A DNA stretch of 29,190 nt, from NCBI GenBank assembly GCA_002294045.1, contig DBEP01000088.1, forward strand, positions 1-29,190, written 5' to 3'. The notes beneath the pieces were generated by a model, which was not told the origin of the DNA, made no database searches, and was given only the letters and a program-made list of their open reading frames with translations. Source of the stretch: Lachnoclostridium sp. UBA903 (lineage in GTDB: Bacteria; Bacillota; Clostridia; Lachnospirales; Lachnospiraceae). Within the stretch, counting starts at the first letter, position 1. Each line of letters opens with the position of its first letter. The position numbers and the translations under genes were made by a program. Positions 1 to 7,550 of this stretch are shown here, one piece after another.

Positions 1-13
1 GGTAGTGTAAAGT
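1..13 (+). repeat. Left terminal inverted repeat of the IS
   Basis: GGTAGTGTAAAGT, matching the right end with one mismatch at position 9. It lies at the very first base of the window. Confidence 0.75.
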
Positions 14-183
14 AATCTATGAAAAATAAAAATCAAAGATTACCTGCACTATACCTAAAAATGGTAGGTGATTTATAGTATAAGGATATAGTTTTGGGCA
101 TAAGAAATAGCCCTTAAATGGGTAGTTTTTTGAAAAGGCTCGCCACTCTTGACAACTTACAAAATAATGCTCGAAGTAATTAC

Positions 184-223
184 CGACGGTGAAAGAACTC
201 AAAACAGATAGTTTTCACCGTCG
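184..223. other. Hairpin in the IS non-coding 3' segment
   Basis: CGACGGTGAAA at 184-194 pairs perfectly with TTTCACCGTCG at 213-223 (11 bp) around an 18-nt loop containing AAAACAGATAG (201-211). It lies beyond the stop codon of the transposase. No U-tract follows it on the minus strand, so it is not a classic terminator. Confidence 0.7.
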
Positions 224-295
224 TAAAGGCATAGTATAGCATTATTTTTACAGTTGTAAAGAGTAAATCCCTACGGGATGGCTGGTTTCTACCTC

Positions 296-338
296 TGGCT
301 TATGAATCTAAAACAGATAGGCTAAGCCATTAGATTCA
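296..338. other. Overlapping, mutually exclusive hairpins at the transposase stop codon
   Basis: TGGCTTA (296-302) pairs with TAAGCCA (323-329), and TGAATCTAA (303-311) pairs with TTAGATTCA (330-338). The order a-b-a'-b' with zero-length connectors makes the two stems alternatives. The motif AAAACAGATAG (310-320), also in the loop of the 184-223 hairpin, recurs here. The transposase stop codon (322-324) lies inside the structure. Confidence 0.65.
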
Positions 339-1767
339 GTTGATGTTGTTTAATACTTTGCTGCCCAAGTAAAATCAACAGTTGCCATTTGCCAGGCATA
401 TTATCTGCATTGTGTAACATATCGACATGATTAAGGACTTTATAATTTTTGGCCTTATGAGGGCGTAAAAAGTTGTAATAGGCAACCCAAAGAGCGACAC
501 TGTAATGGGCTCCATCATAATTATCATAACCACAAGTGACACGATAAGAGGCCTTAAAAGTACGGTTAAGGCGTTCGACCATCTGTTTAAAAGGACGAAA
601 TTCTGTGGAAACAGCATCGTCATTAGTAAGGCCGATGACCTGAGTGATATCAAAATTTAGGCCGCCATTTTCGGCTTTTGCAAACTGTTGGGCAGCTAAA
701 GGATAGGCACTATAACCATCAGCAATAAAGTGGAACTTTTCAGGAAGTTTTTTAAGGTGCCTAAGTGCCATACGCATGGCCATAATACATGGACCAACGC
801 CACGGTTGTCAGATACTTGATATCCGATGATAGAGCGAGAGAAGGCATCCATGATAAACCATATGTAGCCCTTGATACCACGGACTTTGATATAGGTTTC
901 GTCTGCTATCATGTTATTAGAGATTTTATAATCGTAATGATCAACAAAAGGCTTGATGACAGTAGCAGCAGTTTTGGCATAGTTGGCGACCATAGTATGG
1001 GAGACCTGAATGTTATAGAGATCTTTAAGTGCCTGAGAAGTTTTACGAAGAGAAAGGCCGAGGTTCACATGAAAGGTAAGACAAAGAGACATGATGTAAG
1101 CATTATTTTTGGTAAATTTCAAGGAAGAAGCATTTTTAGGCAAGGAATCCAAATCCATGCGAAAGAAATCGACAGTGAATTCACGGTAGATGTAGTGGAG
1201 TTTATATTTGTTTTTACCATAATCCAGCAAGTCATCTTGATCTACCTTTTTAAGATTATGTAGGTAGTAAGAGCATTTAGGATTGACACATTTATGTATG
1301 ACAAAATGCTTACGGTCTTTCTTGTGGAGGAGGGTATGACCACAATAAGGGCAACGCAGTTTAAGTGGTTGATTGTACTTGTTTTCCATACTAAAACGAG
1401 TTTGACATACCTTGCAGAGCACCTGACCTTTGGAGCCGTTATTCTTGTATAAATAAGGTAAAGGGGCATTGCAACGAGGGCAATGGCACTCCTGAGGGAT
1501 ATCACATTGGCTGCGACGGTTAACAGGTTTAACGGTATAGTTGTAGCGTTCTTTATAGTATTGGATAAGAAGATTATAATCAACGATTTCATAGTTAATT
1601 ACTACAGGAAGGATATCAGTTTTGAACTTTTGATATTTAGGAGAATGGGAATCATCAAAAGCCCATTGCTTCAAGGGAATATATTTAGAGATAAAAAGAA
1701 TTAACCAAGAAATTTGTTTATATTGGTATTGGATTATAGTAAGAAGATAAGTTATAATTGAAAGCAT
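322..1767 (-). CDS. IS6-like DDE transposase with N-terminal zinc ribbons
   Basis: A 481-aa protein that would cut and join the IS ends. Two zinc-ribbon-like modules come first: C94-C96/C99 with C118/C121, then C139/C142 with C160/C165. An HTH-like segment follows (about 225-265), then an RNase H-fold catalytic domain. The likely triad is D289 (in ADETYIKVRG), D350 (in IADGYSAYP) and E398 (in VERLNRTF). The frame is open and all three acidic residues are present, so it may be active. The start is supported by GAAAGGATG upstream and a TATAAT on the minus strand at 1814-1819; a matching -35 is weak. IS6 transposases are usually about 230-240 aa, so the N-terminal half is an addition or this is a related family. 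Confidence 0.9.
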   Translation of the reverse strand: MLSIITYLLTIIQYQYKQISWLILFISKYIPLKQWAFDDSHSPKYQKFKTDILPVVINYEIVDYNLLIQYYKERYNYTVKPVNRRSQCDIPQECHCPRCNAPLPYLYKNNGSKGQVLCKVCQTRFSMENKYNQPLKLRCPYCGHTLLHKKDRKHFVIHKCVNPKCSYYLHNLKKVDQDDLLDYGKNKYKLHYIYREFTVDFFRMDLDSLPKNASSLKFTKNNAYIMSLCLTFHVNLGLSLRKTSQALKDLYNIQVSHTMVANYAKTAATVIKPFVDHYDYKISNNMIADETYIKVRGIKGYIWFIMDAFSRSIIGYQVSDNRGVGPCIMAMRMALRHLKKLPEKFHFIADGYSAYPLAAQQFAKAENGGLNFDITQVIGLTNDDAVSTEFRPFKQMVERLNRTFKASYRVTCGYDNYDGAHYSVALWVAYYNFLRPHKAKNYKVLNHVDMLHNADNMPGKWQLLILLGQQSIKQHQLNLMA

Positions 1768-1813
1768 AACAATGACATCCTTTCTTGTTGTTAATTGGTG
1801 TGTGGTAACTTCA

Positions 1814-1819
1814 ATTATA
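1814..1819 (-). promoter_or_regulatory. Likely -10 of the transposase promoter
   Basis: Perfect TATAAT on the minus strand, 46 bp upstream of the transposase start and inside the IS. No convincing -35 hexamer at 16-18 bp was found. Confidence 0.4.
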
Positions 1820-1909
1820 ACAGAAATAGGGGGTCATTGTTTTTTTATTTAAAAAATATGATAGAGCCCTTGAAAATAAAAGATTAGTGACAAAAAAAAG
1901 GAGTGTCAG

Positions 1910-1922
1910 ACTTGACACTACC
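1910..1922 (-). repeat. Right terminal inverted repeat of the IS
   Basis: Read on the minus strand this is GGTAGTGTCAAGT. With adjacent bases it also forms a small hairpin (GTGTCA/TGACAC around GACT), so the right end is palindromic in a way the left end is not. Confidence 0.8.
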
Positions 1923-1946
1923 ATTTAATTATAGGAGGAAAATAAC

Positions 1947-2168
1947 ATGAAAAAGTCATTTAGGTTGGAAGGACTGGACTGCGCCAACTGTGCGGCGAAA
2001 ATCGAAAAGGACATCAAGGCGCTGGACGGCGTAACCGAAGTAACCGTAAACGCTATGACGACTAAGATGGTTCTTGTGGCAGACGACGACAAAATGGACG
2101 AGATTATTAAGACCGCTGAAAAAATCGTCAAGAAGCATGAACCTCATGTTGTCGTAAAAAAGGCGTAA
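1947..2168 (+). CDS. Free-standing HMA heavy-metal-binding protein
   Basis: A 73-aa cytoplasmic protein made of a single HMA domain with the metal-binding C12-x-x-C15 in the context LDCANCAAKIE, the form found at the N terminus of Zn/Cd-type CadA pumps. It probably binds metal and passes it to, or regulates, the ATPase encoded 161 bp downstream, which lacks this domain. The C-terminal end has two histidines that could add ligands. A strong AGGAGG (1933-1938) supports the start. The IS right end is only 11 bp before this ribosome site, so the native promoter, and any regulator gene that preceded it, have been separated. Confidence 0.9.
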   Translation: MKKSFRLEGLDCANCAAKIEKDIKALDGVTEVTVNAMTTKMVLVADDDKMDEIIKTAEKIVKKHEPHVVVKKA

Positions 2169-2190
2169 ACATTTACCGGCAATAATTCCA

Positions 2191-2228
2191 GCTTTTGGCG
2201 TAACACTTCAAAGCGATACGCCAAAAGC
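2191..2228 (+). other. Intergenic hairpin between HMA gene and ATPase gene
   Basis: GCTTTTGGCGTA at 2191-2202 pairs with TACGCCAAAAGC at 2217-2228, a perfect 12-bp stem with a 14-nt loop. No U-run follows, so it is more likely a processing or stability element, or an attenuator, than a simple terminator. Confidence 0.65.
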
Positions 2229-2267
2229 GAAGGAATTTAAAAAATTCAAATTTTTTTGCGACAATAG

Positions 2268-2283
2268 TTGAGCGTTCACTCAA
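2268..2283. promoter_or_regulatory. Palindrome upstream of the metal ATPase, possible ArsR/SmtB-type operator
   Basis: TTGAG (2268-2272) and CTCAA (2279-2283) flank a 6-bp centre, 47 bp before the ATPase start. Its size and TGA...TCA character resemble sites of ArsR/SmtB metal sensors, but no regulator gene is in the window. It could equally be a short hairpin. Confidence 0.35.
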
Positions 2284-2329
2284 TGTTACTCGTCATTCTC
2301 TTATAGCAAAGATAAGAAAGGAGTTCAAT

Positions 2330-4171
2330 ATGAACAAGAAGCTTGTAAGAATTATCATAGCAGCGGTTATTTTCGTAATCGGGCTGCTAGTAAAAACCGA
2401 CATTGTTTGGCTTAGTCCCGCTATCTTCATTGCCGCCTACATTGTAGTGGGCAGCGAAGTCGTAATAAAAGCCATCAAGAATATTATGCAAGGCCAAGTT
2501 TTTCAGGAAAGCTTTTTAATGACCGTGGCGACCGGTGGCGCACTTATCATTGGGGAATATCCAGAGGCCATTGCCGTTATGCTGTTTTATCAGGTTGGCG
2601 AATATTTTCAAAGTTATGCCGTTGCGAAGTCGCGGAAATCCATTGCAAGCTTAATGGATATACGTCCTGATTACGCAAATGTTAAGAGGGGCGATGAATT
2701 GGTAAAAGTCGACCCTGACGAAGTTGCGATTGGCGATATCATCGTTGTCCGTGCTGGTGAAAAAATCCCGCTTGACGGCAAGGTGCTTGACGGCAATTCA
2801 ATGATTGATACGTCCGCTTTGACCGGCGAATCTGTTCCGCGCGAAGCTGGTGTTGGCTCTGATGTTTTGAGCGGCTGTATCAATGTGAACGGCGTACTGA
2901 CGATTGAGGTCACAAAAGAATTTGGGGAATCGACGGTCAGCAAAATCCTTGATCTCGTGGAAAACGCCAGTAGTAAAAAGGCGAACACCGAGAATTTCAT
3001 TACAAAATTTGCACGAGTTTATACTCCGATTGTTATGGCTGCCGCACTGTTGCTTGCAATTATCCCGCCTCTGTTCTTTGGTGGTACTTGGGGCGACTGG
3101 ATTTACAGGGCTTTAACTTTCTTAGTGGTTTCCTGCCCTTGCGCTCTGGTTGTTTCTATTCCACTCTCCTTCTTTGGCGGTATCGGCGGCGCGTCAAGGC
3201 GTGGTGTGCTTGTTAAGGGTAGCAACTATTTAGAAGCTTTGGCGCAGACTGAAATCGTTGTGTTTGATAAGACGGGGACATTGACAAAAGGCGTATTTAA
3301 AGTACAAGAGGTAAATGCTATCGGCATTTCCGAAGCAGAACTGCTGGAACTTACCGCACATGTTGAGAGTTATTCCAATCACCCCATTTCACTCTCTTTG
3401 AAAACTGCTTATGGGAAAGATATTGACAACGAAAGGATTACGGATGTTGAGGAAATCGCAGGCCACGGCGTCAGCGCAACGGTTGATAGTCGTAAAGTTT
3501 TCGCAGGAAATACAAAACTCATGCAAAAAATCGGCGTTAAATTTTCTCAAGACGAAATTATTGGAACAGCCGTACACGTTGCTGTTGATGGCAAATATGC
3601 GGGATATATTGTAATTGCTGATGAGGTTAAGGAAGATGCAGCGGAAGCGATTAGATTGCTAAAAAAGGCAAATATCCGTCAAACGGTGATGCTGACGGGC
3701 GACGCCAAGAGTGTGGGAGAAAAAGTTGCCAAGGAATTGGGGTTAGATAAGGTTTACACAGAGCTTCTTCCCGGTGACAAGGTAGATAAAGTAGAGGAAC
3801 TGCTGGCTCAAAAATCAGCTAAAGGCAAGCTGGCCTTTGTAGGCGATGGGATTAATGACGCACCAGTTTTAGCTCGTGCCGACATTGGTATTGCGATGGG
3901 TGGCTTGGGTTCCGACGCGGCTATAGAAGCCGCCGATGTTGTAATAATGACCGATGAGCCGTCCAAACTAGCTACAGGTATGAAAATTTCACAGAAAACG
4001 CTAAGAATCGCACAACAGAATATATGGCTGGCTTTGTCGATAAAAGCAATTGTGCTTGTACTCAGTGCACTCGGTTTTGCTACCATGTGGGAGGCTGTGT
4101 TTGCAGATGTTGGTGTGACGGTTATAGCGGTATTGAACTCTTTCCGTGCTTTAAACACAAAGAAATTATAA
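2330..4171 (+). CDS. cadA: P1B-2 heavy-metal ATPase (Zn/Cd/Pb efflux)
   Basis: A 613-aa membrane pump that uses ATP to export Zn2+, Cd2+ or Pb2+. Visible are membrane segments at about 8-20, 29-50 and 60-95; the actuator TGES at 165-168; two membrane helices around the metal-site CPC at 269-271; the phosphorylation motif DKTGT at D313; the HP dipeptide at 351-352; GDGINDAP near 505; and two last helices with the DxG signature (FADVG) that marks the Zn/Cd/Pb subclass. All catalytic residues are intact. CadA proteins usually run about 700 aa with an N-terminal HMA domain; here that domain is a separate gene just upstream. AAAGGAG (2317-2323) fixes the start. It is cotranscribed in sense with the HMA gene. 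Confidence 0.95.
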   Translation: MNKKLVRIIIAAVIFVIGLLVKTDIVWLSPAIFIAAYIVVGSEVVIKAIKNIMQGQVFQESFLMTVATGGALIIGEYPEAIAVMLFYQVGEYFQSYAVAKSRKSIASLMDIRPDYANVKRGDELVKVDPDEVAIGDIIVVRAGEKIPLDGKVLDGNSMIDTSALTGESVPREAGVGSDVLSGCINVNGVLTIEVTKEFGESTVSKILDLVENASSKKANTENFITKFARVYTPIVMAAALLLAIIPPLFFGGTWGDWIYRALTFLVVSCPCALVVSIPLSFFGGIGGASRRGVLVKGSNYLEALAQTEIVVFDKTGTLTKGVFKVQEVNAIGISEAELLELTAHVESYSNHPISLSLKTAYGKDIDNERITDVEEIAGHGVSATVDSRKVFAGNTKLMQKIGVKFSQDEIIGTAVHVAVDGKYAGYIVIADEVKEDAAEAIRLLKKANIRQTVMLTGDAKSVGEKVAKELGLDKVYTELLPGDKVDKVEELLAQKSAKGKLAFVGDGINDAPVLARADIGIAMGGLGSDAAIEAADVVIMTDEPSKLATGMKISQKTLRIAQQNIWLALSIKAIVLVLSALGFATMWEAVFADVGVTVIAVLNSFRALNTKKL

Positions 4172-4210
4172 TCAGGTCAAAAGCCTGTTGTATCGGAAGC
4201 GATAAGTAAA

Positions 4211-4433
4211 ATGTTAATTGTCCTGATTGCCTTGTTAGTTGGGATTTTGTGAACTTGCTTTGGTAGCGCAGTTGCTATTATAACAAAAGAAGTTTTCTGA
4301 AAATATGGCGAATTGCCTTTTAGTTTTCGCTGGTGGCGTAATGATGAGCCTTGTGTTCTTTGAGCTTATGCCGGAAACTTTAGAGGTATCAAATGTGTGG
4401 ATGGTGGCCGGCGGCATCCTCATTATTCACTGA
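4211..4433 (+). pseudogene. Remnant of a ZIP-family metal transporter
   Basis: Starting at ATG 4211 the sequence reads MLIVLIALLVGIL, then hits TGA at 4250. A second frame from 4305 reads FAGGVMMSLVFFELMPETLE, which is recognisably the conserved metal-site helix of ZIP transporters, and ends at TGA 4431. At least one nonsense change, one frameshift and loss of the C-terminal two thirds are needed to explain it; intact ZIP proteins have about 250 or more residues. It follows cadA by 39 bp and was presumably part of the same metal island. Not functional. Confidence 0.7.
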
Positions 4434-4564
4434 GATAAGGGGCAAAGTGAGAATCATTATATGAAGATTATTTTATTCGGTTTATTGGTGAAAGCAGTTG
4501 AGCTATTGAGCGCGATTGAATTAAAGCATAAACAGAAAATATGTTGTATGGAAAGGTGTGTGGC

Positions 4565-5137
4565 ATGAAAAAGCAATGGCTTATCACAGGAATCTTGGCA
4601 GCAGTTGATCAAACAATAAAACTGCTGATAGCTCATTTTGCGATAGATAAGATGATTATCTGGATACCGAGTGTTTTGCGTTTTGAACCTTTCCAGAACA
4701 CAAATTTGAATTGGTTTGCAAGTATGGCTAATTTTAAGACTCCTGTAATCGGAATGATCTTTTTACAGATAACGGCTATAGCAGGATTGCTTTTATTCTA
4801 TCGATTCCAAACATATAAAGTTGGTGCAAAGAGTCGCTTGTTGAGTGGAGCATTCTGTTTTGCATCTGCTGGCATATTATGTTCATTTATTGATGTAGTG
4901 TTCTGGGGCGGCAGCCTTGACTTTATTGGTTTATTCAATTGGTTTATTTTTGATACAAAGGACGTATTTCTGAACACGGGATGGATTTTGGCTCTAATTT
5001 GGACGTGGCGGCATGAAAAAAAGCTAAAAAAGTCTTATTCAAACGATCTCAATACAGAAGATATAGCTTTTGCTATATGGTTTCGGAGCGGATGCAAACT
5101 CCTTCCCAACACAACGTCTGAATATACCAGAATATAA
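4565..5137 (+). CDS. lspA: Divergent signal peptidase II (lipoprotein signal peptidase)
   Basis: A 190-aa membrane protein of the LspA type, which removes signal peptides from lipoproteins. The N-terminal motif AAVDQTIKLLI matches the family DQxxK region. Two candidate catalytic aspartates are present: one in FIDVVFWGGSLDFI and one in FDTKDVFLNTG. The family asparagine of the GN..DR motif is missing and the NxGxxFG region has become NLNWFAS, so activity or substrate range may be altered. Four membrane helices are expected. The start at 4565 is preferred over 4541 because AAAGGTG lies 8 bp upstream. LspA-like genes are known neighbours of cadA in Gram-positive cadmium operons. The C-terminal tail (about 35 residues) is polar and not typical. 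Confidence 0.75.
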   Translation: MKKQWLITGILAAVDQTIKLLIAHFAIDKMIIWIPSVLRFEPFQNTNLNWFASMANFKTPVIGMIFLQITAIAGLLLFYRFQTYKVGAKSRLLSGAFCFASAGILCSFIDVVFWGGSLDFIGLFNWFIFDTKDVFLNTGWILALIWTWRHEKKLKKSYSNDLNTEDIAFAIWFRSGCKLLPNTTSEYTRI

Positions 5138-5168
5138 AATATATAAACACAATTGAGAGGTGGTCACA

Positions 5169-6710
5169 GTGAAGCGAAAAGAAAATAGAAACTTGACGGG
5201 CATATTTCGTATCGGTTTGGCCACCCTTGTTGTGATTTTACAACTTTTATTTATCTATTTTATCATCAATATACTCAAAAACTATGCGGTATATTTTTAT
5301 GCACTCATTCAAATTATAGCGGTAATAAACATCTTTATTATGGTGAGCAAAAGTAAAAACACATCTTACATAATCGTATGGCTTATTATAATATTTATCC
5401 TTCCGGTTTTCGGTTATTTCCTATATCTCTTATGGGGTCGTTCCGATGTGTTCGGACGATGTATAAGAAATAATCGAATAAGAGCGGCTATCCAGCACGG
5501 TTCCATGTATTTATATAAGGACCCGGAAGTTTACGCCGAACTCGATCAAATCCATCCGTCAAGAAAAAGAATAGCAGGATATTTAGGCAGGAAAGGATTC
5601 CCTCTTTATAAAAATACAACGTGTGAGTATTTCTCGCTTGGCGAGTATCAATTTGAAGCAATGATAAAGGATATTGAAAACGCTGAAAGATACGTTTTCT
5701 TGGAATATTTTATTTTAGATAGTGGGGAGCTTTGGGACAGGATTTCAGAAGTATTGATTCGCAAAGCCGAACAAGGAGTGGAAATACGGCTGATGTTCGA
5801 TGACTTTGGGAGTATTGTTACAGCACCAGATAATCTGATTAAGGCTCTTAACAGTCACAATATTCAGGTGTTGCGTTTTAATCCAGTTCATCGGTATATT
5901 TCATCCTTTTGCTTCAATTGCCGTAATCACCAGAAAATTACGGTCATAGACGGCTGCGTTGGGTATACAGGGGGAACGAATCTTGCTGATGAATATGCCA
6001 ACATATACCCAAAGCACGGCCATTGGAAAGACACGGCAATCCGGCTTGAAGGCGACGCGGTTTGGGGTCTGACCTCAATATTTCTTCAGATGTGGGATGC
6101 TGAAAGTGGAGGAACTACAGATTACGAAGCTTACCGGTCTGTAGTGAACTACGAGGGTCAAGGCTTCTATCAACCATTTTCAGACGGGCCTTCAAATAAT
6201 CCCGATAACCCTGCCGAGGTTATGTACCGCACGATGATATATAATGCAAAGAAATATGTTTATATATCTACCCCCTATCTTGTCATTGACAACTCCATGA
6301 AGGAAGCGTTGTGTACATCCGCACAGGGAGGTACAGATGTCAGGATTATTACTCCAAAGATATGGGATCATTGGTATGTGCATATGGTAACGCAATCGAA
6401 TTATGGAGAGCTGCTGGAATCGGGTGTTAGAATCTATGAATATACCCCGGGGTTCATCCATGCAAAGACTATCATAAGCGATGATGATCATGCCATTTGC
6501 GGAAGCATTAACATGGATTACCGGAGCTTTTATCTCCACTTTGAAAACGGTGTGTGGATTTGCGGATCGCCTGTACTCCAAGACATAAAAAATGACCTCC
6601 AGCAAACATTTGATGTTTGTGAAGAAATAAGTCTTGATGAATGGCGTCGCCGTCCCTGGCACATAAAATGCGTTCAATCGTTCCTTAGATTGTTTGCTGT
6701 ATTCTTTTGA
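5169..6710 (+). CDS. cls: Cardiolipin synthase (phospholipase D family)
   Basis: A 513-aa membrane enzyme that joins two phosphatidylglycerols into cardiolipin. N-terminal hydrophobic segments span roughly residues 12-75. Two HxKxxxxD phospholipase D motifs follow: H254-Q-K256 ... D261 (HQKITVID) and H431-A-K433 ... D438 (HAKTIISD). Length and layout match Cls. GTG at 5169 is chosen because GAGAGG at 5155-5160 gives an 8-bp spacing; GTG at 5160 would overlap that site. It lies 31 bp after lspA on the same strand, so it may be the last gene of the metal-island transcript. Why a lipid enzyme sits with metal efflux is unknown; membrane adaptation is a guess. Confidence 0.9.
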   Translation: MKRKENRNLTGIFRIGLATLVVILQLLFIYFIINILKNYAVYFYALIQIIAVINIFIMVSKSKNTSYIIVWLIIIFILPVFGYFLYLLWGRSDVFGRCIRNNRIRAAIQHGSMYLYKDPEVYAELDQIHPSRKRIAGYLGRKGFPLYKNTTCEYFSLGEYQFEAMIKDIENAERYVFLEYFILDSGELWDRISEVLIRKAEQGVEIRLMFDDFGSIVTAPDNLIKALNSHNIQVLRFNPVHRYISSFCFNCRNHQKITVIDGCVGYTGGTNLADEYANIYPKHGHWKDTAIRLEGDAVWGLTSIFLQMWDAESGGTTDYEAYRSVVNYEGQGFYQPFSDGPSNNPDNPAEVMYRTMIYNAKKYVYISTPYLVIDNSMKEALCTSAQGGTDVRIITPKIWDHWYVHMVTQSNYGELLESGVRIYEYTPGFIHAKTIISDDDHAICGSINMDYRSFYLHFENGVWICGSPVLQDIKNDLQQTFDVCEEISLDEWRRRPWHIKCVQSFLRLFAVFF

Positions 6711-6786
6711 GATTAATTTGTTATGAAGTCAAAAGAATAGCACTCATGTTGTCCCTATCATCTTGGCAATTTCAACGGATCTATAA

Positions 6787-6978
6787 GACGTAGTTCATCC
6801 CAATTTGCCGGAAATCGAGGGAATGTATCTATCCACGAAAATGACGGATATAAAAGGTAATTACCGTTATTTGACTGAATTGGAGTGCTTAAAAAAGAAC
6901 AGAGAGCTGTTCTATCAGTATTGCTTTAAGGAACTGAAGCTATGTATATGGCAAAAGCAGAAGGAAGAAATAGAGTGA
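6787..6978 (+). pseudogene. Short unrecognised reading-frame remnant
   Basis: A frame open from 6787 with ATG at 6823 reads 51 residues, lysine- and glutamate-rich and apparently helical (for example GNYRYLTELECLKKNREL). No ribosome site precedes it and I do not recognise the family. It is probably the C-terminal stump of an accessory gene. The rest of 6711-7050 shows nothing else convincing. Confidence 0.25.
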
Positions 6979-7052
6979 AGGTGTTATAAAATACCTGTTC
7001 AATGCATGAAGTTTAACGATGCATAGAGAAAGTCCAGTAAAAATAAAAATAA

Positions 7053-7133
7053 AGCCAAGGGCAAACCCATCAAAAGATGGGGACGCAAAGCCATAGGGTC
7101 TAAGGTGCTTTACTGCGCTATGATAGCCTGGCT
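7053..7133 (+). promoter_or_regulatory. c-di-GMP-I (GEMM-I) riboswitch
   Basis: The conserved core GGGCAAACC (7059-7067) and GGGACGCAAAGCC (7080-7092) is present. P1 is AGCCA (7053-7057) with TGGCT (7129-7133). The second stem is CCCATC (7066-7071) with GATGGG (7076-7081) capped by a four-A loop. The third stem includes CATAG (7092-7096) with CTATG (7118-7122). Established knowledge: this class senses the second messenger cyclic di-GMP. Hexamer AGCCTG occurs at 7125-7130 and again in the 5' arm of the following hairpin, so either copy can pair with CAGGCT (7171-7176), a plausible termination switch. No gene follows within 400 bp. Confidence 0.93.
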
Positions 7134-7149
7134 GCCAAAAACCATGCGG

Positions 7150-7176
7150 AGCCTGCCCTCATTCAAAGGGCAGGCT
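7150..7176 (+). terminator. Riboswitch expression-platform hairpin
   Basis: AGCCTGCCCT (7150-7159) pairs with AGGGCAGGCT (7167-7176), a perfect 10-bp GC-rich stem. The U-rich run is poor immediately after (CTATATCTGTCTGTC, then TTTTT at 7194-7198), so termination strength is uncertain. Confidence 0.7.
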
Positions 7177-7218
7177 CTATATCTGTCTGTCGGTTTTTGA
7201 CGGATAAACAGGATATCG

Positions 7219-7258
7219 GGATACCGGCTTTCGCCATGCTCCGGCGAGAGGGGTATCC
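7219..7258. other. Structured non-coding hairpin
   Basis: GGATACC (7219-7225) pairs with GGTATCC (7252-7258), and inside it CGCC (7232-7235) with GGCG (7243-7246). Function unknown. It lies in the gene-free stretch 7177-7550. Confidence 0.45.
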
Positions 7259-7350
7259 TATGGGGTTTTATACTTATAAGAGGTGGCAATAGAGCAGACA
7301 GAGCTCGTACATATTACCCACCACCCAAACAATCTCATATTGTAATTTTG

Positions 7351-7392
7351 AAAAAGTCAGCATTTCGCCATGGGCGCAGTGCTGACTTTTTT
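7351..7392. terminator. Bidirectional intrinsic terminator
   Basis: AAAAAGTCAGCA (7351-7362) and TGCTGACTTTTTT (7380-7392) form an A-stem-T hairpin that would terminate on either strand. It insulates the sigma-like gene from the riboswitch transcript. Confidence 0.8.
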
Positions 7393-7550
7393 CTTTCGAC
7401 AAAAAAATCTATACTCCGACCATATTTACCATATTCAGGGGAAATGTGGCATGTTTCTAATATAAGCAGGTCGTTTCCACGCTGCCGCTCCCCTCCGCTT
7501 CTGACATTTTGACTCACCATCAAAATTTCAGAAAACGGAGGACAAGCCAT

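Larger units (their letters stand above)
1..1922 (-). mobile_element. Insertion sequence with IS6-like DDE transposase
   Basis: The element is bounded by GGTAGTGTAAAGT at 1-13 and, on the other strand, GGTAGTGTCAAGT at 1910-1922 (12 of 13 positions match). It contains one transposase gene on the minus strand and an unusually long non-coding 3' segment (1-321). The ends resemble the GGnnnTGT...AAGT ends of IS6-family elements, and the catalytic domain also fits that group, but the protein is about twice the usual IS6 length, so the family call is tentative. The window starts at the left tip, so a target duplication cannot be checked. The right tip abuts the metal operon directly. Confidence 0.85.

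Noticed and set aside
730..1263. 177-aa open frame on the plus strand
   Set aside because: It is antisense to the transposase, has no ribosome site and no recognisable domain.
1912..1940. Hybrid promoter from TTGACA at the IS end into the HMA gene
   Set aside because: The TTGACA is real, but at 16-18 bp spacing there is only the purine-rich ribosome site, not a -10 box.
4461..4568. Possible 35-aa hydrophobic peptide before lspA
   Set aside because: No ribosome site at the right distance, and it overlaps the lspA start; too weak to call.
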